A program made the position numbers and the translations under genes. Below the pieces are notes generated by a model. That model was not told the DNA's origin. It saw nothing but the letters and a program-made list of their open reading frames with translations, and searched no databases. From Turbatrix aceti (taxonomy: Eukaryota; Nematoda; Chromadorea; Rhabditida; Panagrolaimidae), in assembly GCA_963969345.1 (NCBI GenBank), contig OZ017766.1:9486001-9550000 (forward strand): DNA of 64,000 nucleotides, given 5' to 3'. Numbering within the stretch: position 1 is the first letter of the stretch; the number at the start of each line of letters is the position of its first letter. This document shows, piece after piece, positions 1-10,090 of this stretch.

Positions 1-2067
1 GGAGATTGCATCCCGGGAGAAAATCTCCAGACATTCTTCCGAAATCTCCGGAGATTCTCCCAAAATCTCCCGGAAGACCCAGCTTGCCAAAAAGCGTCCA
101 ATAATGTTTTTCTTCTTTAAACAATTAATTAACGACACAAAAATCAAAACGGACAGTTCTGTTCTGTTTCAGCACATTGCAAACGCATTTTTGTTTACAG
201 CAATTTATACAGGGTGCGGCAAAAGTTCGTGGACAAACGTTTTTTACCAAAACAACTATACCAGGGGGAATTGAACGAAACCAAAAATTTGACACATTAG
301 TACAGGTATTAGGAAACAATTGGTATATAGGACTTTTAGCTGGCTGCCGTTGGCGGCGACCCCGAAACACAAATGTGTCAAAAAACCTTAAGCTGAGCGC
401 GCCGGAGGTGTTTTGGTGACATTTGGTTCCCTTCCCTGCGCAGCAACTGCGTTAGCAGCTCTGTACTTTGGGGATGTTTAGTACAGATACCAACCTCAAG
501 GATTTCCCATACGCCGTATTTTATCGAAATCAGATGCGGACGGGAGGGCCATCAATCGGCAGGTGTCCAAAAGTTGAGAAAACGATTTTTTTGCCCCTTT
601 TTCGAGTTTTTGTCTTTTGCGCCAGGGTGAACTGTGTTTTATGGTTTGTTTTGGACTGTAATAGAGCTGCTAGACCAGATGAACTAAATTGGTAACAAAA
701 ATGCCGTCTCGGGCACTTTTTGGCGGGTATAGAACCCCAAATCCATAAAAACAAGGTATATTTTGCCAACGGCAGAAACTAATTTACAAATTATGGGTAA
801 CTGGGGGGTTTAATTTTTTCTGACAACATAATAGGTTGCTTGTTCAAATAAAATTGTTTGGACAATTGTGCACTTGCTCCCGGATTAATAAGACAAAATA
901 AGACCCTGACGTGCGGCGGAGCGCATAAAAATCGGCATGGTGTTTGGGCAGGCTGATCCCCGCCAACGGCAGCCAGCTAAATGTCCTATACGCCATACCT
1001 GTACTAATGTTACAAAATTTTGGTTCTGTCTAATTCCTTCTAGTTTAGATGTTTTGATAAAAAAACGTTTGTCCACGGACATTTGCCGCACCCTGTAAAA
1101 ACTCCGGGGATTCTCCGTCGAAATTCTCAATTTTTTGTTTAACGGAGAAAACATAAAAAAATTTTGAACGTGTATAGAATTGAACCGGGGTCTCAAAATG
1201 GTAAAAAAAGTGTGCAGATGGACAATAATAGACGCACTAGACTATTGCAACTTGTTTGTAGACCATTCTCGCTGAGCAATAAACTCTTTTTTACTGCAGT
1301 AGCGACTGACATTGGGCAGCCAGACCTTCCCCTTACTTTTTGCTGCCAAAACGTCAATTTAGTTCGTGTGGTTACATACCTTTATTTTCGCCCAAAAATC
1401 AACTGCGCAAAGAGCGTCTATCATTAATGCTACCACCCTGCGCCACGCCGCTGACTGCAGTGCTGCTGCGGATTAACTTCCCAAAACGTCTCCCCTCCCT
1501 TTTACACCGTGCGTGCATAGGTTCTTTTTCTCTGTGTCTCTTCGAATAATGCAATGCGAATGATTTCGCTTGGCGCAACAAGCGTTTTGCGTAAGCAGAT
1601 GGACAAGAGCAGTGTTTGCGGATCATTTTTCATAGTTTTTTTTTTGCGTAAGCAGAGGGACAAAAGCTGTCTCCGCGCATCCTTCTTCCGCCCTTGCGAA
1701 AGCTTGTGGATGGATCCCAATAGTTTTTGAAACGTACGTTCATAAGCTGTGGCATGAATAAAAGTCGGTACTCCTGGTAATGCAAAAAGGATTGGTGTAC
1801 GTGATCAGGTCCAAGACGGCACCCAAAAGAACAAATTTGTAAAATATTGACTCTTGACTTTTGTTTGCATATATGCATTTGTCTGCCCGAGACAGTAAAT
1901 CACAGCAAAAAAAATACCAGCGTTTGAAAGACCGTATTCGGGTGCATTTTTAAGCGGCTTAGACAATTCATTGACTTATTGGTTTCACCACAATAAAATT
2001 TTTATGATAACTGTTGAAAAATATCCGCATTTATACCAACATTTTTCCAGGGTGGCGAAATCTCCCG
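1..2067 (+). repeat. 2067-bp direct repeat unit, copy 1
   Basis: The first 3356 bases read as one 2067-bp unit followed by most of a second copy, with only scattered single-base differences. The unit holds a word-repeat stretch (1-84), a TA-flanked MITE (210-1095), unassigned filler, and a segment (about 1907-2050) that reappears next to the Helitron fragment at 9575-9720. The many short reading frames inside are duplicated identically and look non-coding. Confidence 0.9.
210..1095. mobile_element. TA-flanked MITE, mariner-like ends, copy 1
   Basis: The element starts CAGGGTGCGGCAAAAGTTCG after a TA at 208-209 and ends with the inverted form before a TA at 1096-1097. The terminal inverted repeats are long, roughly 200 bp, and diverged. 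No transposase frame is present, so it is non-autonomous. The TA duplication and CAGGGTG-type ends resemble Tc1/mariner-group elements; superfamily assignment is inference. Confidence 0.75.
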
Positions 2068-3356
2068 GGAGATTGCATCCCGGGAGAAAATCTCCAGACA
2101 TTCTTCCGAAATCTCCGGAGATTCTCCCAAAATCTCCCGGAAGACCCAGCTTGCCAAAAAGCGTCCAATAATGTTTTTCTTCTTTAAACAATTAATTAAC
2201 GACACAAAAATCAAAACGGACAGTTCTGTTCTGTTTCAGCACATTGCAAACGCATTTTTGTTTACAGCAATTTATACAGGGTGCGGCAAAAGTTCGTGGA
2301 CAAACGTTTTTTACCAAAACAACTATACCAGGGGGAATTGAACGAAACCAAAAATTTGACACATTAGTACAGGTATTAGGAAACAATTGGTATATAGGAC
2401 TTTTAGCTGGCTGCCGTTGGCGGCGACCCCGAAACACAAATGTGTCAAAAAACCTTAAGCTGAGCGCGCCGGAGGTGTTTTGGTGACATTTGGTTCCCTT
2501 CCCTGCGCAGCAACTGCGTTAGCAGCTCTGTACTTTGGGGATGTTTAGTACAGATACCAACCTCAAGGATTTCCCATACGCCGTATTTTATCGAAATCAG
2601 ATGCGGACGGGAGGGCCATCAATCGGCAGGTGTCCAAAAGTTGAGAAAACGATTTTTTTGCCCCTTTTTCGAGTTTTTGTCTTTTGCGCCAGGGTGAACT
2701 GTGTTTTATGGTTTGTTTTGGACTGTAATAGAGCTGCTAGACCAGATGAATTAAATTGGTAACAAAAATGCCGTCTCGGGCACTTTTTGGCGGGTATAGA
2801 ACCCCAAATCCATAAAAACAAGGTATATTTTGCCAACGGCAGAAACTAATTTACAAATTATGGGTAACTGGGGGGTTTAATTTTTTCTGACAACATAATA
2901 GGTTGCTTGTTTAAATAAAATTGTTTGGACAATTGTGCACTTGCTCCCGGATTAATAAGACAAAATAAGACCCTGACGTGCGGCGGAGCGCATAAAAATC
3001 GGCATGGTGTTTGGGCAGGTTGATCCCCGCCAACGGCAGCCAGCTAAATGTCCTATACGCCATACCTGTACTAATGTTACAAAATTTTGGTTTTGTTTAA
3101 TTCCTTCTAGTTTAGATGTTTTGATAAAAAAACGTTTGTCCACGGACATTTGCCGCACCCTGTAAAAACTCCGGGGATTCTCCGTCGAAATTCTCAATTT
3201 TTTGTTTAACGGAGAAAACATAAAAAAATTTTGAACGTGTATAGAATTGAACCGGGGTCTCAAAATGGAAAAAAAGTGTGCAGATGGACAATAATAGACG
3301 CACTAGACTATTGCAACTTGTTTGTAGACCATTCTCGCTGAGCAATAAACTCTTTT
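2068..3356 (+). repeat. 2067-bp direct repeat unit, copy 2, cut by gap
   Basis: This is the second copy of the unit beginning at base 1, truncated by the run of N. It includes the full MITE again at 2277-3162, with TA on both sides. The exact spacing shows the MITE was duplicated together with the unit rather than inserted twice. Confidence 0.9.
2277..3162. mobile_element. TA-flanked MITE, copy 2
   Basis: Same ends and length as the element at 210-1095, differing by a few substitutions. It has no coding capacity of its own. Confidence 0.75.
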
Positions 3357-3556
3357 NNNNNNNNNNNNNNNNNNNNNNNNNNNNNNNNNNNNNNNNNNNN
3401 NNNNNNNNNNNNNNNNNNNNNNNNNNNNNNNNNNNNNNNNNNNNNNNNNNNNNNNNNNNNNNNNNNNNNNNNNNNNNNNNNNNNNNNNNNNNNNNNNNNN
3501 NNNNNNNNNNNNNNNNNNNNNNNNNNNNNNNNNNNNNNNNNNNNNNNNNNNNNNNN
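3357..3556. other. assembly gap (200 N)
   Basis: Two hundred N. The gap separates direct copy 2 from the inverted copy, so the true order and distance of the repeats here are not known. Confidence 0.99.
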
Positions 3557-4640
3557 TGATTTACTGTCTCGGGCAGACAAATGCACAAAAACTCGAAAAA
3601 GGGGCAAAAAAATCGTTTTCTCAACTTTTGGACACCTGCCGATTGATGGCCCTCCCGTCCGCATCTTATTTCGATAAAATACGGCGTAGGGGAAATCCTT
3701 GAGGTTGGTATCTGTACTAAACATCCCCAAAGTACAGAGCTGCTAACGCAGTTGCTGCGCAGGGAAGGGAACCAAATGTCACCAAAACACCTCCGGCGCG
3801 CTCAGCTTAAGGTTTTTTGACACATTTGTGTTTCGGGGTCGCCGCCAACGGCAGCCAGCTAAAAGTCCTATATACCAATTGTTTCCTAATACCTGTACTA
3901 ATGTGTCAAATTTTTGGTTTCGTTCAATTCCCCCTGGTATAGTTGTTTTGGTAAAAACCGTTTGTCCACGAACTTTTGCCGCACCCTGTATAAATTGCTG
4001 AACAAAAATGCGTTTGCAATGTGCTGAAACAGAACAGAACTGTCCGTTTTGATTTTTGTGTCGTTAATTAATTGTTTAAAGAAGAAAAACATTTTTGGAC
4101 GCTTTTTGGCAAGCTGGGTCTTCCGGGAGATTTTGGGAGAATCGCCAGAGATTTCGGAAGAATGTCTGAAGATTTTCTTCCGGGATTGCCTGGAAAAATG
4201 TTGGTATAAATGCGGATATTTTTCAACAGTTATCATAAAAATTTTATTGTGGTGAAACCAATAAGTCAATGAATTGTCTAAGCCGCTTAAAAATGCACCC
4301 GAATACGGTCTTTCAAACGCTGGAATTTTTTTTGCTGTTATTTACTGCCTCGGGCAGAAAAATGCATATATGCAAACAAAAGTCAAGAGTCAATATTTTA
4401 CAAATTTGTTCTTTTGGGTGCCGTCTTGGACCTGATCACGTACACCAATCCTTTTTGCATTACAAGGAGTACCGACTTTTATTCATGCCACAGCCTATGA
4501 ACGTACGTTTCAAAAACTATTGGGATCCATCCACAAGCTTTCGCAAGGGCGGAAGAAGGATGCGCGGAGACAGCTTTTGTCCCTCTGCTTACGCAAAAAA
4601 AAACTATGAAAAATGATCCGCAAACACTGCTCTTGTCCAT
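3557..4640 (-). repeat. inverted, internally deleted third copy of the repeat unit
   Basis: Read on the minus strand this matches parts of the 2067-bp unit. One MITE end is recognisable (inverted CAGGGTGCGG ending at 3988). Near 3585 sequence equivalent to unit position about 1870 is fused to sequence equivalent to about 616, so internal material is missing. The word-repeat stretch near 4120-4190 is shortened. An inverted copy against the gap may be real or an assembly artefact. Confidence 0.8.
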
Positions 4641-4915
4641 CTGCTTAGACCTTTTCATGGGTGTTTTTGAGTTTTGTTGTTCCAAAAAAATTATTTTTGT
4701 GCTCATTATGCTACTTTCATTTAATTTTTCATATTTCTCTTTTTTGACTTCAATCAACCTAAATGTTTGTTCTAGTTGAGTAACATCTTGTAATAACAAA
4801 ATGTATGATGTTCAAAACATCGGAGCTTCGTAAAAAATTGATAAACACGATATTGCACCTTCCAAGACGGAGCACGGATTACCATGAAGTTATTGACCTT
4901 TTCATGGGTGTTTTT

Positions 4916-5382
4916 CAGTGCTGTCGGGTACCCGAAAATGTCGGGTACCCGACCCGAAGACCTTACCCGGACCCGAAAATTTCGGGTACCCGACCCGAAA
5001 ACCCGATCCGGATCCAAAACTTTCGGGTACCCGACTCGGACCCGGATCCGGATCCGAAACTTTCGGGTACCCGACCCGAAAACCCGAAATTTTTGCTTAT
5101 GCCTTGGCCGATGTATGTCAAATCTAGTTGAGCCACTCAATGTCCAGACGCACTAAAGAGCTTGTCTTGCGTGAGGAGCTTCTCTTTCATTGGATTTTTG
5201 TTGTTTTTTGCAACCCGAACCCGAAATTTTCGGGTACCCGATCCGGACCCGGACCCGGACCCGAAATTTTCGGGTACCCGACCCGAAAACCCGACCCGGA
5301 CCCGAAACTTTCGGGTACCCGACCCGAAATTCCGGGTATTTCGGGTCGGGTCCAAGTTCGGGTCGGGTACCCGACAGCACTG
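4916..5382. mobile_element. hAT-like MITE built of GGGTACCCGACCC words
   Basis: Perfect ends CAGTGCTGTCGGGTACCCG at 4916 and inverted at 5382 enclose arrays of CGGGTACCCGA, GACCCG and GATCCGGATCC words on both sides of a non-repetitive core (about 5090-5210). CAGTG-type termini with subterminal word arrays suit hAT elements. The 8 bases on each side do not match, so no target duplication is visible. Frames rich in Gly-Thr-Arg-Pro here are by-products of the words. Confidence 0.6.
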
Positions 5383-5508
5383 AACACAAACACAACAAAA
5401 ACTATAATAAATTTGTGACTTTCATTTTTATTTTGTGCAAATCGTTATTCTTGATTGTCGTTGCAAATTATAAAATTTGAATAAAAAACGCTTCATGACA
5501 CCTTGCTA

Positions 5509-6620
5509 CCGGATTCTGGAGATTTGGCTTCTGAACTGTTTTTTTGTTCTGATTTTTCAATCAGCTTCTTTATTGAAGCAAAAATCTGAATAAAATCATA
5601 CAACTGTACTTTGGCACGAGGAATCGATTGCCGTATTCAGATTTCTCAAAAAACATCTGATTCTCCTGCAATTATCGATTTCCTGTTTTCTTCGTCACTT
5701 TTTTGGCCAAAACATGTGTATGTTGTTCGATAGGGAGGGCAAGACCTACCCTATCTTAAAGCCCGTTTTTTTTGCTACAAGATGGAAAAAAACACAAAAA
5801 AAAATATGTCGCTCTCGGTGACCAAAACAGGGAAAAACCATCAAAATGGTCGAAAAATCAACTACGCGCTGCTGCGACTCTTGGTGCGCTTTCCGTCATC
5901 GTTGTTATCTTACCACGGTTTTTCGACCATTTTGATGGTTTTTCATTGTTTTGGTCACCGAGAGCGACATATTTTTTTTTGTGTTTTTTTCCATCTTGTA
6001 GCAAAAAAAACGGGCTTTAAGATAGGGTAGGTCTTGCCCTTCCTATCGAACAACATACACATGTTTTGGCCAAAAAAGTGACGAAGAAAACAGAAAATCG
6101 ATAATTGCAGGAGAATCAGATGTTTTTTGAGAAATCTGAATACGGCAATCGATTCCTCGTGCCAAAGTACAGTTTGTTGTAGCTTCGAGCTTACACAAGT
6201 CAATTTACTTCCGGTGTTGAAACACCTACAACAATTATATAATTACAATACATACATCAATGGGGAAAAGCTACTTACCTCCGGACCGCTCACTAGGTTA
6301 CGCGGTGGAGGTGTTCTCACGGGCAAAAACTGTTGTCTATCAATCCTAAAGGTAAGGTTAGAGGGAAGAGAGAGTGTGGGGAAAACCTTACCGAGAGCGT
6401 CTCAAGATCAGGCGGATAGACAACAGAGGACGGAAACAATGCAATGATTAGGACAAGGTAAGGGAGAAAGGTAGAAGGGATTATGCTAATGATCTAGTTG
6501 CACGCAACGTGCAGGTACAACACAGTTGTATGATTTTTTTCCGATTTTTGCTTCAATAAAGAAGCTGGTTGAAAAATCAGAACAAAAAAACAGTTCAGAA
6601 GCCAAATCTCAAGAATCCGG
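5509..6620. mobile_element. fold-back element 1 (long palindrome)
   Basis: The arms, starting near CCGGATTCTGGAGATTTGGC and ending with its inverse, are near-perfect inverted copies meeting around 5880. The right arm is split by a solo LTR at 6175-6522. The outer arm words (GGATTCTGGAG, GGCACGAG, CTCAAAAAACATCTGA) recur in the fold-backs at 20.8 and 22.8 kb, so these form one family. No protein is encoded. Confidence 0.8.
6175..6522. mobile_element. solo LTR (348 bp) inside the fold-back arm
   Basis: The insert begins TGTTGTA, ends TACAACA, and is flanked on both sides by the 5-bp duplication CAGTT (6170-6174 and 6523-6527). Removing it restores the arm so that it pairs with the left arm near 5600. 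TG...CA ends with a 5-bp duplication are LTR hallmarks, and a TGTTG start is common in BEL/Pao LTRs. No internal retrotransposon sequence remains. Confidence 0.8.
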
Positions 6621-6761
6621 CATCTGAAAAATTTTTTATATTTTTTTTTAACAATCCCTCAGGGGGGCCTACAACCTTGGTTAAAAACATTTGAGGCTTT
6701 TTTTTCACGGGGTCGCCGGTCCAAAATCCTGTCACAGACTCCTTTTAAAATAACAGCGAAA

Positions 6762-8337
6762 TAAAGTGGTTAAAAAAAAGATAGCGCCACCCCTAAAAAG
6801 TGCCTTTGTGGCTAAACGGTGAAAGCTACGAGAACGGGAGTTGGACCAATCGTTTCAGCGTGATAAGTTACTCTAGTTAGGGTTATCACAGAATTAATTC
6901 GCGGCGAAATATTATCATGAAAAAATAAATTTCATTTTTCTGCCTTAAAAAAATGATAGCGCCACCCTCGGTCACAAGGAAATTTGTTGATTTATTGTAG
7001 GCCAAAATTCTGCAAACCACGTTTTTTCAAAAAATATGTTAATTTTGAATAGAATAAACCACTACAGAACCGTTGGGCGGATTCCTGAGAAAAAATTTTA
7101 ACGAATTTTCACTATTTAGACCCCCAACATTGATAATGACTTTCCGAGAGACGGTGAATGCAGGTATTAAGCATCTATCGGCACAAAATGCATTTAGAGG
7201 ATCCCCCCCTATGTTTCCAATGGTTTTTGGATTAATTCATCCCGTTTGCCAAGACAGAAAAATTTTTTTTTGATGTTGAGTATAAAAAAAGTTGTGATTT
7301 TATGCAGTCTGAGACCATTTTTGACCGGGAAAATTTTTTTCTCCAATCCCGGTGTTGATAAAACAACAGCGGACATGCGTTCAAAACTTTTTGACACGAT
7401 TCGCTGTTTGTGCTGTTCAAAACAAACGCTAGACAGAGCTTGGGGTAAAGTAGACAACTACCCCCTTTCATCAAAAAAATTATTTTGGCAAAAACGATAG
7501 ATTTTTTAGCGCAGTTTCATCCAGAAACGCTTTAAACTGTTTTAGCCGTTCAATTTAAGTTCTTTATTAACAAAAAACACAACATGACTAGTTGCTTTGG
7601 TCGAAAATTCTGATTTTTCGAACTTGACATCTAATTCCTCTTTTTCACCAATGGCAATCTCTTCGCCGTCTCAAACTTAGCCATCGCAAAAGCTGCAAAT
7701 CGTGTCAAAAAGTTTTGAACGCATGTCCGCTGTTGTTTTATCAACACCGGGATTGGAGAAAAAAATTTTCCCGGTCAAAAATGGTCTCAGACTGCATAAA
7801 ATCACAACTTTTTTTATACTCAACATCAAAAAAAAATTTTTCTGTCTTGGCAAACGGGATGAATTAATCCAAAAACCATTGGAAACATAGGGGGGGATCC
7901 TCTAAATGCATTTTGTGCCGATAGATGCTTAATACCTGCATTCACCGTCTCTCGGAAAGTCATTATCAATGTTGGGGGTCTAAATAGTGAAAATTCGTTA
8001 AAATTTTTTCTCAGGAATCCGCCCAACGGTTCTGTAGTGGTTTATTCTATTCAAAATTAACATATTTTTTGAAAAAACGTGGTTTGCAGAATTTTGGCCT
8101 ACAATAAATCAACAAATTTCCTTGTGACCGAGGGTGGCGCTATCATTTTTTTAAGGCAGAAAAATGAAATTTATTTTTTCATGATAATATTTCGCCGCGA
8201 ATTAATTCTGTGATAACCCTAACTAGAGTAACTTATCACGCTGAAACGATTGGTCCAACTCCCGTTCTCGTAGCTTTCACCGTTTAGCCACAAAGGCACT
8301 TTTTAGGGGTGGCGCTATCTTTTTTTTAACCACTTTA
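6762..8337. mobile_element. long inverted-repeat element, arms about 645 bp
   Basis: From TAAAGTGGTTAAAAAAAAGA at 6762 to its inverse ending 8337, arms of about 645 bp (6762-7407 and 7693-8337) are nearly identical and enclose a 285-bp loop. The ends include TA. The inner terminal sequence carries GATAGCGCCACCC. The frames in the arms are mirror copies and are not treated as genes. Confidence 0.8.
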
Positions 8338-8709
8338 CAAACAAGAACATCAAAAATTGATATAGAAACTAAAAATATTTGTCATCAATTGTTTGTCCTC
8401 AAATCCATACTCCTGCGACGAAAATTTATGCGCGCGCGATCAAATTTTTCTTCATCTTTTATATTTCAACCTGTTTTGGTTTTTTCGTTCATTTTTGCTG
8501 TTTTATTTAGTTTTTGAGCTCATTTTTTTATTTCTTTGTATTTCTGTTTGCTTTATAACATTGTTTTAACCCTTTTTACATCCTACCAACCCTTTTAATC
8601 GTTATAGTATCATTTCGGCACCATTTTTTACGACAAAGGACTAAATTTACATTTTTTGTCCTTTTAATTTTTTGCGTGTTGTTTCTGCTAAATAATTTCT
8701 TTTTTCCAG
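8338..8709. other. AT-rich stretch without visible gene
   Basis: T-rich sequence with no convincing frame. It ends in a consensus acceptor before the candidate exon at 8710 and may be an intron or 5' flank of it. Confidence 0.4.
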
Positions 8710-8777
8710 ATGTGATCCAGAAAACGAAAAAGGATAAAAAGGTGCCTGAAAAGAATGCGAAGAAGACGGAGGATTTG
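8710..8777 (+). CDS. orphan Lys-rich exon candidate
   Basis: A 68-bp open stretch is framed by a strong acceptor (TTTTTTCCAG) and a strong donor (GTGAGT). It encodes a basic peptide with the run KKDKKVPEKNAKK, similar in composition to the basic N-terminus of the F-box gene downstream. No partner exon was found before the Helitron fragment at 9 kb. It could be an alternative first exon of the F-box gene or the remnant of a gene broken by transposons. Confidence 0.3.
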
Positions 8778-8824
8778 GTGAGTTTTATATACTTTACTTT
8801 ACTTTTACTTTATTACTCTTACTC

Positions 8825-8916
8825 GTGCATAATTACTCATTACAAAATTAAAGAGACAGTGATGAGTATCGTGCATAATTACTCATTACAAAATTAAAGA
8901 GACAGTGATGAGTATA
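8825..8916 (+). repeat. tandem duplication, 46-bp period
   Basis: Two consecutive copies of a 46-bp sequence beginning GTGCATAATTACTCATTAC, identical or nearly so. It lies between the orphan exon and the Helitron fragment. Confidence 0.85.
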
Positions 8917-9004
8917 TACTATACTATATAAACTGGCGCAGCATTATTATATTAGTTTAGAAATTGCAGCACAAGCCAACAAACTCCTAAACATCTAGAA
9001 AGCA

Positions 9005-9625
9005 TTGCAGAATAACAAGAACCTACGCATTGGTCAAATCGATGAGCTGAAAGTTGCCTTGGCAAAAAAATTAAAGCATAATCAAGTCCTTGGAAATGTT
9101 TTTGTTATCCCCCATACGTTCCCTAGCAGTACGGCGTACTTTAACAAAATGTATGGAAACATCATGGCAATCATTGGAGATACAGACTTGCCATCGTACT
9201 TTATCACATTCACAGGCAATTCTAACTGGCCAGAAATCAAACGAAACATTGGAGAATTTCGAACCGACACCACGGATTTGATTTGCCGCGTGTTTATGGG
9301 AAAGTTCAGGGAATTTCTGAAAGACTTGATGCAGCGACATGTCTTGGGAAAAGTTTGGGCTAAGCACCGTACGATCGAATATCAAAAACGCGGCATGCCA
9401 CACGCCCACATCATCTTGATAATGAGAGAAAAACCAACCTATGAAGACATTGACCGGTACATTTGTGCGCGAATTCCTAAATTGCCTGCCGAAAACGATC
9501 ATTCGCCTGCCGCCGAACAAAAACGAAGAGGGTACAACTGTCTCAAGAAGTGCAACCAAGAAGTACAAATGCTTTTCAACAGTCATCATAAACATTTTAT
9601 TGTGGCTAAACCAATAAATCAATAA
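9005..9625 (+). pseudogene. Helitron Rep (HUH) domain fragment
   Basis: The frame encodes the N-terminal Helitron-like domain of a rolling-circle transposase. It has the segment FITFTGNSNWPEI and, about 130 residues in, the HUH signature in RGMPHAHIILIM followed by EDIDRYICARIPKLP. The Rep tyrosines and the helicase are absent. There is no ATG in frame before the conserved part and the frame ends within repeat-like sequence, so this is a decayed piece. Its 3' boundary (9575-9720) is shared with the 2067-bp unit at 1907-2050. Confidence 0.75.
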
Positions 9626-9656
9626 ATTGTCAAAGTTGCTTAAAAAATGCACCCAA

Positions 9657-9694
9657 TTTATTGTTTTGTAGAGGGTGCTCTACAAAACAATAAA
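9657..9694. repeat. perfect 16-bp hairpin
   Basis: TTTATTGTTTTGTAGA and its exact complement flank the 6-base loop GGGTGC. Compared with the related segment near 1930 and 4300, this hairpin plus A-rich sequence is an insertion between ATGCACCC and ACGGTCTTT. A Helitron 3' hairpin is possible, but no CTRR end follows directly. Confidence 0.7.
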
Positions 9695-9699
9695 TAAAA

Positions 9700-10090
9700 A
9701 TAAAATAAAACGGTCTTTTGCAATTCTGTTTTTTAAATGTTATTCACTGCCTCAATATAAGGTTTTTGGACCATAATTAGCTCTGGAAATAAAATGTTGG
9801 CCAAATCCAAATTCCCGCCATTAGGCAAAAAGATACTTACTAAATGTGTGAGTTTTTTTTGGCTAGTGCAAAAAAGAATAAAGGGCGATAAATCAACAGC
9901 CTGCGCATAGCCTTATTCTCGAAACGACTATTTAGACGCGCGAAAATGCTGCTTTTTTTTCTCAAACAGCTCGCATTTATTCAAACCAGAAATGCATTCT
10001 TCTCATTCTTTTATTCGTGATTTAGATGTTTACCGCAATGTTTCTGGCATTTTTAAACTGATGTAGATGTAAACTTTAATGCTTTTAGGA
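9700..10090. other. intergenic, upstream of F-box gene
   Basis: No frame of interest. It ends with TTTTAG directly before the start codon at 10091, a splice acceptor that implies an upstream leader exon or a spliced leader. Confidence 0.5.

Noticed and set aside
125..2836. Identical 70-103 codon frames in each repeat unit
   Set aside because: Present on both strands inside a MITE and its flanks, with no domain or codon signature.
3112..3730. Long frames across the first gap
   Set aside because: They run through N and join unrelated repeat copies.
4772..5480. Several overlapping frames rich in Gly-Thr-Arg-Pro on both strands
   Set aside because: They arise from GGGTACCCGACCC words of a MITE that are open in many frames at once.
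7073..8026. Mirror pairs of frames in the long inverted repeat
   Set aside because: Each is a copy of the other arm; no family recognised and stops in neighbouring elements.
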